Shown here in pieces: positions 54,977 to 63,598 of a stretch of 64,000 nucleotides of DNA; within the stretch, counting starts at the first letter, position 1, and the number at the start of each line of letters is the position of its first letter. A program made the translations under genes and the position numbers. Source of the stretch: Paragemmobacter amnigenus (GTDB lineage Bacteria; Pseudomonadota; Alphaproteobacteria; Rhodobacterales; Rhodobacteraceae); assembly GCF_009908265.2 (NCBI RefSeq), contig NZ_JAAATX020000011.1, positions 62,001 to 126,000 of the forward strand, written 5' to 3'. The notes under the pieces were generated by a model that was not told the origin of the DNA, searched no databases, and worked only from the letters and a program-made list of their open reading frames with translations.

Positions 54977-56080
54977 ATGGCCGCTGCCAGCCACAACGAC
55001 GCATTCGTCGTTTTCGATCACGTACAGAAAAGCTATGACGGCACCTCGCTGGTCGTGAAGGATTTGAACCTGAACATCGGCAAGGGCGAGTTCCTGACGA
55101 TGCTCGGGCCGTCCGGATCGGGCAAGACGACCTGCCTGATGATGCTGGCCGGGTTCGAGACGGCGACCAACGGGGAAATCCTGCTGGACGGGCGCCCCAT
55201 AAATCAGGTGCCGCCGCACAAGCGCGGCATCGGGATGGTGTTCCAGAACTACGCGCTGTTCCCGCACATGACGGTGGGGGAAAACCTGTCCTTCCCGCTG
55301 GAAGTGCGCGGCATGGGCAAGTCCGAGCGCGAGGCGAAGATCATGCGCGCGCTGGACATGGTCCAGATGGGCAAGTTCGCCAACCGCCGCCCTGCCCAGC
55401 TTTCGGGCGGGCAGCAGCAGCGTATCGCGCTGGCCCGCGCGCTGGTGTTCGATCCCAAGCTCGTGCTGATGGACGAACCGCTGGGCGCGCTGGACAAGCA
55501 GTTGCGCGAGCATATGCAGTTCGAGATCAAGCACCTGCATGAATCGCTGGGCATCACCGTGGTTTACGTGACCCACGACCAGGGCGAGGCGCTGACCATG
55601 TCGGACCGGATCGCGGTGTTCAATGACGGGCGCATCCAGCAGCTTGCCCCGCCGGCGGACCTGTACGAACGGCCCGACAACAGCTTCGTCGCGCAGTTCA
55701 TCGGCGAGAACAACCGGCTGGAAGGCACGGTCGAGGAGATCAAGGACGGGCGCGCGCTGGTGCGGCTGAACACGGGCGAGCTGATCGATGCGACGCCGGT
55801 GAACGTGTCGAACAAGGGTCAGAAGACGCTGGTGTCGATCCGGCCCGAGCGGGTGGAGTTCAAGGCCGAGCTGCTGCCCGCCGATGCCCACCTGATCGAG
55901 GCGGAGGTGATCGAGGTCATCTATATGGGCGACCTGTTCCGCACGGTGCTGAAGGTGGCGGGCCATGACGACTTCGTCATCAAGAGCCGCAACACGCTGG
56001 GCCAGCGGGTGCTGACCCCCGGCGAAAAGATCAAGATCGGTTGGGCGCCGCAGGATGCGCGCGCGCTGGATCCGGTCTGA
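54977..56080 (+). CDS. PotA-like polyamine ABC transporter ATPase
   Basis: ATP-binding subunit of 367 residues. Walker A LGPSGSGKTT, Q-loop GMVFQNYALFPHMTV, signature LSGGQQQRIALARAL, Walker B LVLMDEPLGALD, switch THDQGEALTMSDRI, and a C-terminal TOBE-type domain (VSIRPERVEFKAE). The QNYALFPHMTV and DRIAVFNDGRIQQL segments place it in the spermidine/putrescine (PotA/PotG) group. GGGGAGA ribosome site. First gene of a four-gene importer. Confidence 0.93.
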   Translation: MAAASHNDAFVVFDHVQKSYDGTSLVVKDLNLNIGKGEFLTMLGPSGSGKTTCLMMLAGFETATNGEILLDGRPINQVPPHKRGIGMVFQNYALFPHMTVGENLSFPLEVRGMGKSEREAKIMRALDMVQMGKFANRRPAQLSGGQQQRIALARALVFDPKLVLMDEPLGALDKQLREHMQFEIKHLHESLGITVVYVTHDQGEALTMSDRIAVFNDGRIQQLAPPADLYERPDNSFVAQFIGENNRLEGTVEEIKDGRALVRLNTGELIDATPVNVSNKGQKTLVSIRPERVEFKAELLPADAHLIEAEVIEVIYMGDLFRTVLKVAGHDDFVIKSRNTLGQRVLTPGEKIKIGWAPQDARALDPV

Positions 56081-56174
56081 CGGGATGCCGGGCCGCAAGG
56101 CCCGGTTGCCGCGTCCGCAAAAGGGCGCGGCCAACAAGACAGAGCAGTCTGTTCAACATGGGAGCGTTTACGCA

Positions 56175-57248
56175 ATGAAGAAGATCCTGATCCTGACCAC
56201 CGCCCTGACCGGCATGGCCTTCTCGGCCGCCGCGCAGGAACTGACGGTGATGTCCTGGGGCGGCGCCTATGGCGAGGCCCAGACCGAAGCCCACGTGAAG
56301 CCGTGGTCGGCCGCGACCGGCTTTGCCGCCAAGATGACCGACAGCGACAACCCGGCGACCCCGATCAAGGCGATGGTCGAAGCGGGCAACGTCACCATCG
56401 ACGTCGCCTCGATCGAATATGCCGACGCGATCCGCCTGTGCGACGAAGGCATGCTGGAGCCGATCGACATCAACGCGCTGCCGGCCGGTGCCGATGGCAC
56501 CCCGGCCGCGGAAGACTTCATTCCGGGCGCCGTGACGGAATGCGCCGTGTCGACCGACATCTGGTCGAACGTCTTTGCCTATGACACCTCGAAGCTGACC
56601 GGCACCGTTCCCACGACCGCCGCCGACTTCTTCGATCTGGAGAAATTCCCGGGCAAGCGCGGCCTGAAGAAGGGCCCGAAGGCCGTTCTGGAATTCGCGC
56701 TGATCGCCGATGGCGTGCCGGTTGCCGAAGTTTATGACGTGCTGGGCACCCCCGAGGGCGTGGACCGCGCCTTCGCCAAGCTCGACACCATCAAGTCGGA
56801 AGTCGTGTGGTGGGAAGCCGGTTCGCAGGCGCCCCAGCTGCTGGCAGATGGCGAAGTCGTCATGACGACCGCCTATAACGGCCGTATCTTCAACGCCGCC
56901 ATCGCCGAGAACAAGCCCTTCCAGATCGTCTGGGACGGCCAGATCTACGAAAACGAAATGTACGCGATCCCGAAGGGCGCGCCGAACAAGGACAAGGCGC
57001 TGGAATTCATCGCCTATGCCACCTCGACCGAAGGTCTGCGCGCGCAGGCGACGTACATCTCCTATGGTCCGGCCCGCAAGTCGGCGCTGAAGGATGAGCT
57101 GCTCTACAAGGACGGCAAGACCGTCATGGGGCCGCATCTGCCGACCGCGCCCGAGAACATGACGAACGCGCTGGAAACCTCGGCCGACTTCTGGGTCGAC
57201 CGCAACGAGGAACTGAACGAGCGCTTCAACGCCTGGCTCGCCCAGTGA
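56175..57248 (+). CDS. PotD/PotF-like substrate-binding protein
   Basis: Periplasmic solute-binding protein of 357 residues. Signal peptide MKKILILTTALTGMAFSAAAQ, then LTVMSWGGAYGEAQTEA, the opening typical of group II polyamine-type binding proteins. Residues such as WSNVFAYDTSKL and WWEAGSQAPQLLADGEVVMTTAYNGRI line the predicted cleft. Codon use here is the strongest (C-ending) in the window, suggesting high expression. A terminator just after the gene probably lowers expression of the two permease genes. Confidence 0.92.
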   Translation: MKKILILTTALTGMAFSAAAQELTVMSWGGAYGEAQTEAHVKPWSAATGFAAKMTDSDNPATPIKAMVEAGNVTIDVASIEYADAIRLCDEGMLEPIDINALPAGADGTPAAEDFIPGAVTECAVSTDIWSNVFAYDTSKLTGTVPTTAADFFDLEKFPGKRGLKKGPKAVLEFALIADGVPVAEVYDVLGTPEGVDRAFAKLDTIKSEVVWWEAGSQAPQLLADGEVVMTTAYNGRIFNAAIAENKPFQIVWDGQIYENEMYAIPKGAPNKDKALEFIAYATSTEGLRAQATYISYGPARKSALKDELLYKDGKTVMGPHLPTAPENMTNALETSADFWVDRNEELNERFNAWLAQ

Positions 57249-57257
57249 TCTGATACG

Positions 57258-57287
57258 GGGGGCGCGGGCATTCCGCGCCCCCTTTTT
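57258..57287 (+). terminator. Attenuating terminator inside the ABC operon
   Basis: GGGGGCGCGG-GCATT-CCGCGCCCCC followed by TTTTT (57283-57287), 10 bases past the binding-protein stop and 34 bases before the permease start. Explains the excess of binding protein over membrane parts usual in such systems. Confidence 0.9.
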
Positions 57288-57320
57288 CTGCCGATTTTCC
57301 CAAAGAACAGAGACCGACCG

Positions 57321-58571
57321 ATGGCCGATGTGACCGCTGCCCTCCTGACCACGGCTGACGGGCGCCCGCTGAAGGCCGCGCTGGCCGAGGCGCAATCGCG
57401 CGCCCGACGCCGCGCCTTCCTGCTGGTGGCGCCGCTTCTGGCCTTTGTCGTGCTGACCTTCATCATCCCGATCGGGCAGATGCTGGACCGCTCGTTCCAC
57501 CATGACGGCTTTTCGGCCAATGCGCCGAATCTGGTGGAATGGTTCGACGCCAATCCCGAAGGCACCGTGCCGGACGAGGCCGCCTTTGCCGCGCTGGCCG
57601 CCGACATGAAGCTGATGAAGGAAAACAAGACCGCAGGCGAGGCGGGCACGCGCGTGAACTACACGCTGGCCGAGACGCGGTCGCTGATCACCAAGACGGC
57701 GCGCGGGGCGGACAAGCTGGCCCCGCCGTTCAAGGAGGCGCTGCTGGCCATCGACGACCGCTGGGACGATCCGGCGGTGTGGCAGGCGATGCGGTCCTCG
57801 GCCAGTGCCTATACGGCCGATTTCTACCTGTCCGCGCTGGATATGGAGCGGGCCGAGGATGGCAGCATCCAGCGGGTGGAGGAGCAGGGGCGCATCTATG
57901 TCTACCTGTTCTTCAAGACCTTCCTGCTGTCGGGCATCATCACGCTGGTCTGTCTGCTGCTGGCCTTTCCGGTCGCGCATCTGCTGGCGACGCTGCCGAT
58001 GGCCAAGGCGAACCTTCTGATGATCCTTGTGCTGCTGCCATTCTGGACCTCGCTTCTGGTCCGGACGACAAGCTGGATCGTGCTGTTGCAGGGCGAGGGG
58101 GTGGTCAACGACATCCTTCTGTCGCTGGGCTTCATCGGGGACGACGGGCGGTTGAAGATGATCTACAACCAGACCGGCACGATCATCGTGATGACCCACG
58201 TGCTGCTGCCCTTCATGATCCTGCCGCTCTATTCCGTGATGCGGGTGATCCCGCCCAGCTATGCCCGCGCCGCGCGGTCGCTGGGCGCCACGAGCTGGAC
58301 CACCTTCCGCCGTATCTACCTGCCGCAGACGCTGCCGGGGATCGGGGCGGGGTCGCTTCTGGTCTTCATCCTTGCGGTCGGCTACTTCATCACGCCCGCG
58401 CTTGTGGGCGGGGCCGACGGGCAGCTGATCTCGAACCTGATCGACTTCCACATGCGGAACTCGAACTGGTCCATGGCGGCGGCGCTGTCGGCGATGCTGC
58501 TGGCGGGGGTGCTGGTGCTCTACTGGCTCTATGACCGGCTGATCGGCATCGACAACCTGAAACTCGGCTGA
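57321..58571 (+). CDS. PotB-like ABC permease with large periplasmic loop
   Basis: A 416-residue permease. After the first helix (AFLLVAPLLAFVVLTFIIPIGQML, about 33-56) comes a hydrophilic loop of about 135 residues before the second helix (FFKTFLLSGIITLVCLLLAFPVAHLLA); ordinary PotB proteins are near 285 residues and lack it. The core then carries the EAA-type loop SYARAARSLGATSWTTFRRIYLPQTLPGI. The loop could contact the binding protein. Pairs with the next gene; 12-base gap. Confidence 0.9.
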   Translation: MADVTAALLTTADGRPLKAALAEAQSRARRRAFLLVAPLLAFVVLTFIIPIGQMLDRSFHHDGFSANAPNLVEWFDANPEGTVPDEAAFAALAADMKLMKENKTAGEAGTRVNYTLAETRSLITKTARGADKLAPPFKEALLAIDDRWDDPAVWQAMRSSASAYTADFYLSALDMERAEDGSIQRVEEQGRIYVYLFFKTFLLSGIITLVCLLLAFPVAHLLATLPMAKANLLMILVLLPFWTSLLVRTTSWIVLLQGEGVVNDILLSLGFIGDDGRLKMIYNQTGTIIVMTHVLLPFMILPLYSVMRVIPPSYARAARSLGATSWTTFRRIYLPQTLPGIGAGSLLVFILAVGYFITPALVGGADGQLISNLIDFHMRNSNWSMAAALSAMLLAGVLVLYWLYDRLIGIDNLKLG

Positions 58572-58583
58572 GGATACGCGACA

Positions 58584-59522
58584 ATGGCCCTGCCCATCTA
58601 TGCAAGCCCGCTGGAGCGCATCTGGCACTACAGCTATCTGGTGATCTGTACGGCGATCTTCGTCTTCCTGATCGCGCCGATCCTTGTGGTGATCCCGCTG
58701 TCCTTCAACGCGGAGCCCTATTTCACCTTTACCGAGGCGATGCTGACCTTCGATCCCGTGGGCTATTCGCTGCGCTGGTACGATGCGCTCTTGACGCTGG
58801 GGATGCTGGCGCCTGAAGCGGCGCGGGACAATGCCTGGTGGTCGGACATGTGGGCCAATTCCACTTGGGTGCGGGCGGCGAAGAATTCGATCATCATCGG
58901 CTTCTGGTCGACGATCCTTGCCACCGTCCTCGGCACGCTGGCGGCGCTGGGGCTTAGCCGGCCGGAGATGCCCTATCGCCGCGTGGTGATGGCGATCCTG
59001 ATCAGCCCGATGATCGTGCCGATCATCATCATCGCGACGGGTCTGTTCTTCTTCTACTCGAACCCCTGTTCCATCATGGGCTTCGAATGCGGACGGCTGA
59101 CCAGCACTTATCTGGGGGTGATCCTTGCCCATACCACGCTGGGGATTCCCTTCGTCATCATCACGGTGACGGCCACGCTGTCGGGGTTCGACCAGTCGCT
59201 GATCCGCGCCTCGGCCAGCCTTGGCGCGTCGCCGTCGCGGACCTTCTTCAAGGTCATCATGCCGCTGATCCTGCCGGGGGTGGTGTCGGGTGCGCTGTTC
59301 GCCTTTGTCACGTCCTTTGACGAGGTGGTGGCGGTGCTGTTCATCGCAGGCCCCGACCAGCAGACCATCCCGCGCCAGATGTGGAACGGCATCCGCGAGG
59401 CGATCAGCCCTGCGATCCTTGCCGTGGCGACGATCCTTGTGATCATCTCGATCGCGCTCTTGGCGACGGTGGAGCTGTTGCGGCGGCGGTCGGAGCGGTT
59501 GCGGGGCGTGACGCCGCACTGA
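58584..59522 (+). CDS. PotC-like ABC permease
   Basis: The second permease, 312 residues and six helices. The EAA-type coupling loop is SLIRASASLGASPSRTFFKVIMPLILPGV. A Cys pair in YSNPCSIMGFECGRL sits in a periplasmic loop and may form a disulfide. It follows the first permease by 12 bases and ends in a strong terminator. Confidence 0.92.
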   Translation: MALPIYASPLERIWHYSYLVICTAIFVFLIAPILVVIPLSFNAEPYFTFTEAMLTFDPVGYSLRWYDALLTLGMLAPEAARDNAWWSDMWANSTWVRAAKNSIIIGFWSTILATVLGTLAALGLSRPEMPYRRVVMAILISPMIVPIIIIATGLFFFYSNPCSIMGFECGRLTSTYLGVILAHTTLGIPFVIITVTATLSGFDQSLIRASASLGASPSRTFFKVIMPLILPGVVSGALFAFVTSFDEVVAVLFIAGPDQQTIPRQMWNGIREAISPAILAVATILVIISIALLATVELLRRRSERLRGVTPH

Positions 59523-59547
59523 GCGGGCGTTCCGCCGCAAGGGACAG

Positions 59548-59573
59548 GGCCGCGCCGGAGGGCGCGGCCTTTT
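59548..59573 (+). terminator. Terminator of the polyamine-type operon
   Basis: GGCCGCGCC-GGAG-GGCGCGGCC followed by TTTT (59570-59573), 25 bases past the last permease stop. Confidence 0.9.
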
Positions 59574-59597
59574 CCATTGGCGGGTCAGGGCAAGGGA

Positions 59598-60683
59598 TCA
59601 GGGCAGGGGAACGGGGCGCAGCGGGGCGTCGAGCCGTTCGGACAGACGCGCGCGTTCGGCTGCGAGGTCCGCTTCCGGCGGGGCGGTCCAGCGGGCGGGG
59701 TCGGTGATGTAGCCCGCCGCCGCAAGGGCCGCGCCGGTCGCGGGAAAGTCCAGCGTGGCGTAGATTTCCGACATCTGGGCAAGGCGGGCAGTCTCGGTCG
59801 CGTAAAGACCGGTGAGGTGGTCGATCACCAGCGGGTCGATCCCGGCGAAGGCGCGGTATTGCGTGGTGAATTCGTGGATCGTGGGGCCGGGCCTGCGGGC
59901 GATGATGGCGACGCTGTCGCCCGCGCGCGCGAAGAAGGCGGCAAGGTGCAGGGCGGAGCAGTCGGTGGAGATGACGGTCCGCGCGGCCTTGTAGCGGGCG
60001 ATCTGGACGGCGATGTCGTGGTCCTGCGGGTGGAAGACCTCATACCCTTCGGCGGCGAGGGCGGCTTCGATCCTGTCCTCGGCCAGTATCCGGCCGCGTT
60101 TGGAGAAGAGCCGCGTGCGCGAGATGTAGAGGCGTTCGGGGCCCTCGGCGGCGATGTCGCTGCCGAAGGCGCGGCGCATGTAGGCATGGTATTCCGGACG
60201 GCCCGCGATCATGGGACCGGTGCCGAAGCCCTGTTCGGGGATCACGAGGCGGTCCACGGTCACGGTGTCGACCGGCGCCTCGACCGGAACGCGGACGCCC
60301 GCGCAGGCCAGCCACGGCTGGGTGGGGCCGGTCAGGCGGCGGGTCTTGCCGTCGGTCGGCTTGGGGTGGAAGATCACGCCGTCGATCTTTTCGGGCAGGT
60401 CGAAGCCCCAGAGCCGTGCGGTGGATTCGCACAGGAAATGGCCGAAATGGGCATAGAGCATCCCGCCGAAGAGCCATGTGCCCGACAGGTGCCGCGTGGC
60501 GGCCGGGGGCGGGGCGGGGGGCGGCGTGGTGACGCGCTGGCGGCCGTCGCGGCTGCATTGGGCAAGGGGCACGGCATTCCCCGCCGCGTCGAAGACGCCG
60601 GCGGGGCGGCTGACGCCCTTGGTCTTTCCCTCGACCAGCGACACCACCGTGGCGCCGTCTACCACCAGATGCGACAGGGGCAT
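59598..60683 (-). CDS. GT61 (DUF563) family glycosyltransferase
   Basis: A 361-residue protein of the capsular/EOGT-like GT61 family. GTWLFGGMLYAHFGHFLCESTARLWGFD, RLYISRTRLFSKRGRILAEDRIEAAL and VISTDCSALHLAAFFARAG match the DUF563 core: an N-terminal HFGHF motif, an acceptor-site SR segment and a late G/D.SALHL. Likely adds a sugar to a surface glycan or protein. Start at MPLSHLVVDG. No other polysaccharide genes are adjacent except the short ORF before it. Confidence 0.85.
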   Translation of the reverse strand: MPLSHLVVDGATVVSLVEGKTKGVSRPAGVFDAAGNAVPLAQCSRDGRQRVTTPPPAPPPAATRHLSGTWLFGGMLYAHFGHFLCESTARLWGFDLPEKIDGVIFHPKPTDGKTRRLTGPTQPWLACAGVRVPVEAPVDTVTVDRLVIPEQGFGTGPMIAGRPEYHAYMRRAFGSDIAAEGPERLYISRTRLFSKRGRILAEDRIEAALAAEGYEVFHPQDHDIAVQIARYKAARTVISTDCSALHLAAFFARAGDSVAIIARRPGPTIHEFTTQYRAFAGIDPLVIDHLTGLYATETARLAQMSEIYATLDFPATGAALAAAGYITDPARWTAPPEADLAAERARLSERLDAPLRPVPLP

Positions 60684-60685
60684 GG

Positions 60686-60940
60686 TCACGCGCGTGTCTT
60701 TGCCGGAGTGACGCAGGTTTCCTCCGGCAGGCGGACGGTGGCGACCTGCACGTCGCAGTTCTTCTTCGGTGTCCGGTTTGACGGCGAGACAATGCGGGAA
60801 AGGGCGATGGCCCTGCCCCGCAGGGGGCCGAAGGTCCGGCCGGTGCGACAGCCCAACGCGAGATGCCCGTCGATCGGATGTGCGGCGTGGGGGCCGTCGG
60901 GAAAACGGGCGCTTTTCTGGCCCGCGGCACGGATAAACAT
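60686..60940 (-). CDS. Possible small protein before the GT61 gene
   Basis: An 84-residue frame (MFIRAAGQKSARFPDGPHAA...) that ends 3 bases before the GT61 start, with a GGGA-like ribosome site. It is basic, with three Cys residues, and no family is recognised. The position suggests a coupled leader gene, but codon use is not decisive. Confidence 0.35.
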   Translation of the reverse strand: MFIRAAGQKSARFPDGPHAAHPIDGHLALGCRTGRTFGPLRGRAIALSRIVSPSNRTPKKNCDVQVATVRLPEETCVTPAKTRA

Positions 60941-61025
60941 GGTGATCGTCCCTGTGGTCGGTTTCGCCCGATTTGTTGCGGGGCAGGTTGGCAGGACGGT
61001 CCGCCTGCGTCAATGGCGGCAGGGG

Positions 61026-61964
61026 TCAGGGCAGGATCTGGAGCCAGACCCAGATGGTGCCGATGGACAGCGCGGTGGCCACCAGCACGGTCGAGGCCGC
61101 GACGCGTTTGGCGACGCCGTAGAGGCTGGCAAAGATATAGGCGTTCACCCCGGGCGCCATGGCTGCGGTCATCACGGCAGAGCGTAGCCCGTCCGTGTCG
61201 AGGCCGAGGGCGAAGCGGCCCAGCAGGTAGGCCAGCGCGGGGTGCAGCACGAGCGAGCAGCCGCAAAGCAGCGCGATGATGCGGAAGTCGCCATCGGGGC
61301 GATAGCGCAACAGGACGCCGCCCAGCCCGAAGAGCGCGGTGGGAATCGCGGTGGCGGCGACAAGGCCGATGGCGGACCATGCCACGGCGGGCAGGGGAAG
61401 GCCCGTCAGGTTGACGACGAAACCCGCCGTGATGCCAATGACCAGCGGTTGCGCGAAGATTGCCCTGACGATCTGGCGCATCAGGGCGGCACCCGACAGC
61501 CCCGTGCCCCGCGCGCGTGCCCATTCCATCAGCGCGATCCCGAAGCCGTAGAACAGCGGCGAATGGATCGAGATGATGGCGAAGTTGCCCGCAAGGGCCG
61601 CAGTGCCATAGGCGCGTTCGGTGATCGGCACGCCGAGCAGGAGCGAGTTCGAGAAGAGTGCCACGAAACCGATTGCGGTGGCATCGGTCACGGGTCGGCG
61701 GAAGATCAGGATGGCCGCGCCGAAGGCCGCGAAGAACGAGGTGAAGGCGGCGGTGTAGAAGGACAGGAACAGCGCGGGCTGGAAGGTCGCGGCAAGGTCG
61801 AGCCGCGCGATGGAGGAGAACAGCAGGGTCGGGGCCGCGAAGTTCTGGGCATAGCGCATCAGCGCGTCCACCGCGCCTTCGTCAAAGAGCCGCGCGCGGG
61901 CGGCGGCATAGCCGAAGCCGATGACAAGGAAGACCGGCAGGATGACGTCGAGCAGGGCTTCCAC
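61026..61964 (-). CDS. AEC-family transporter
   Basis: A 312-residue auxin-efflux-carrier type permease with about ten helices in two five-helix halves. DVILPVFLVIGFGYAAARARLF at the start, ALMRYAQNFAAPTLLFSSIARLDL and the C-terminal MAPGVNAYIFASLYGVAKRVAASTVLVATALS (the broken-helix Asn site) are family features. Substrate unknown (organic acids in characterised members). It ends just past the right-hand GT61 region and begins five bases after the MBL hydrolase stop. Confidence 0.87.
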   Translation of the reverse strand: MEALLDVILPVFLVIGFGYAAARARLFDEGAVDALMRYAQNFAAPTLLFSSIARLDLAATFQPALFLSFYTAAFTSFFAAFGAAILIFRRPVTDATAIGFVALFSNSLLLGVPITERAYGTAALAGNFAIISIHSPLFYGFGIALMEWARARGTGLSGAALMRQIVRAIFAQPLVIGITAGFVVNLTGLPLPAVAWSAIGLVAATAIPTALFGLGGVLLRYRPDGDFRIIALLCGCSLVLHPALAYLLGRFALGLDTDGLRSAVMTAAMAPGVNAYIFASLYGVAKRVAASTVLVATALSIGTIWVWLQILP

Positions 61965-61969
61965 GTGCG

Positions 61970-62782
61970 TCAGGCCAGATTGTCGTAGGTGATCACCATG
62001 CCGTCATGGGCGGGCCGGATATGGGGTGGCAGTTCGGCCGAAAGCTCTGCGAAGTCGAGGTCGTGGTGCATGTTGGTGATGACCGCGCGGGCGGGGCGGG
62101 CGCGGGCGATCCAGTCCAGCGTCAGGGCAAGGTGGGCATGGGTCGGGTGCGGCTTGCGGCGCAGCGCGTCGACCACCCAGCAGTCGAGGCCCGACAGGTG
62201 GGGCCAGCTTGACTCCGGGATGTCCACCGCATCGGGCAGATAGGCGAGCGGGCCGATGCGGAAGCCCAGCGCGTCCATGCTGCCGTGATTGGCGCTGAAC
62301 GGGGTCAGGCGGATGGTGCCGCCAGCGCCTGCGATGTCGATATCCCCTTCGATCGCGTTGAGGTCGAGGATGGGCGGATAGGGGCTGCCTGCGGGCTGGA
62401 CGAAGGCATAGCCGAAGCGGGCGATGAGCGCGTCCTGCGTGGGGCTGTCGGCCCAGACGGGCAGGCGGCGGCGGATGTTGAAGACGATCTGGCGCAGGTC
62501 GTCGAGGCCGTGGACGTGGTCGGCATGGGAATGGGTGTAGACCACGGCGTCCAGCGTGCCGACGCCTGCGTCAAGCAGTTGGTCGCGCATGTCGGGCGTG
62601 GTGTCGATCAGGACGCGCGTGATGCCGTCGGGCGTTTCGCGTTCGACCAGCATGGAACAGCGGCGGCGGCGGTTCTTGGGGTTCCTGGGGTCGCAGGCGC
62701 CCCAGTCGCCGCCGGGGGGGCCAAGGCGGGGCACACCGCCCGACGATCCGCAGCCGAGAATGGTGAAGCGCAGCGTGGCCAT
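61970..62782 (-). CDS. MBL-fold hydrolase, PhnP-like
   Basis: Metallo-beta-lactamase-fold phosphodiesterase-type protein of 270 residues. LRFTILGCGSSGGVPRLG is the PhnP/RNase Z-type opening; the metal motif is THSHADHVHGLDDL, with later His in SANHGSMD and TNMHHDLDF. It commonly follows tatD and holB in alphaproteobacteria. Start ATG overlaps the tatD stop (TGATG-type), so the two are coupled. Confidence 0.9.
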   Translation of the reverse strand: MATLRFTILGCGSSGGVPRLGPPGGDWGACDPRNPKNRRRRCSMLVERETPDGITRVLIDTTPDMRDQLLDAGVGTLDAVVYTHSHADHVHGLDDLRQIVFNIRRRLPVWADSPTQDALIARFGYAFVQPAGSPYPPILDLNAIEGDIDIAGAGGTIRLTPFSANHGSMDALGFRIGPLAYLPDAVDIPESSWPHLSGLDCWVVDALRRKPHPTHAHLALTLDWIARARPARAVITNMHHDLDFAELSAELPPHIRPAHDGMVITYDNLA

Positions 62783-63594
62783 CAGGCGGCCCATGCCTTG
62801 CGCGCGGCGCGGGGGAAGAGGCGGTCGAAATTGGCGCAGGTTTGCGCGGCAAATTCCGTCTCTGTCATGCCGTAAAGCGCGGCGCCGGTTTTTGCCGTGA
62901 AGGCGGTGTAGGCCGGTTCGTTGCGCTTGCCGCGATAGGGGACAGGGGCCAGATAGGGGCTGTCGGTTTCCAGAAGGATGCGGTCGACGGGGGCGGCGGC
63001 GAAGATGTCGCGCAGGTCCTGCGATTTTGGGAAGGTCGCGATACCCGACATCGAGAGGTAGAAGCCCAGATCGAGCGCCGCGCGCGCCAGCCCCGCGCCG
63101 GAAGAGAAGCAGTGCATGACGCAGGAATAGGGCTTTTCGCGGTAGCCTTCGCTTAGGATCGCGGCCATGTCGTCATCCGCCGCGCGGGCGTGGATGATGA
63201 GGGGCAGGCCCGTTTCCTGTGCCGCCGTGATGTGCAGGCGGAGCGAGGTCTTCTGGATGTCGGCACTGTCGGCGGTGTAGTGGTAGTCGAGGCCGGTTTC
63301 CCCGATGCCCACGAATTTCGGGTGGCGGGCAAGGGCCACCAGTTCGTCGACGGTGGCAAGCGGTTCTTCGGCCGCGCTCATCGGGTGGGTGCCTGCGGCG
63401 TAGAAGACGCCCTCATGTGCCTCGGCTATGGCGCGGACGGCGGGTTCGTTCTTGAGGCGCGTGCAGATCGTGACCATGCGGGTGACGCCTGCGGCGCGGG
63501 CGCGGGCGATGACGTCGGGCAGTTCATCCGCAAAGTCGGGGAAGTCGAGGTGGCAGTGGCTGTCGACGATCTCGGGGGGCGTTTCGGGCATCAT
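62782..63594 (-). CDS. TatD-family metal-dependent DNase/hydrolase
   Basis: TIM-barrel amidohydrolase-type nuclease of 270 residues. DSHCHLDFPDFADEL (metal HxH), GIGETGLDYHY (Glu ligand), LIIHARAADDDM (His), MHCFSSG (His) and LLETDSPYLAPVPYRGKRNEP (Asp) are all present. First of two in-frame ATGs chosen because AAGGTGAG lies seven bases before it. Starts four bases after the holB stop. Confidence 0.94.
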   Translation of the reverse strand: MMPETPPEIVDSHCHLDFPDFADELPDVIARARAAGVTRMVTICTRLKNEPAVRAIAEAHEGVFYAAGTHPMSAAEEPLATVDELVALARHPKFVGIGETGLDYHYTADSADIQKTSLRLHITAAQETGLPLIIHARAADDDMAAILSEGYREKPYSCVMHCFSSGAGLARAALDLGFYLSMSGIATFPKSQDLRDIFAAAPVDRILLETDSPYLAPVPYRGKRNEPAYTAFTAKTGAALYGMTETEFAAQTCANFDRLFPRAARKAWAA

Positions 63595-63598
63595 CTGC

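Noticed and set aside
60863-61279. Plus-strand ORF over the GT61/AEC junction
   Set aside because: Overlaps two supported minus-strand genes and has Arg/Gly/Pro-rich shadow composition.
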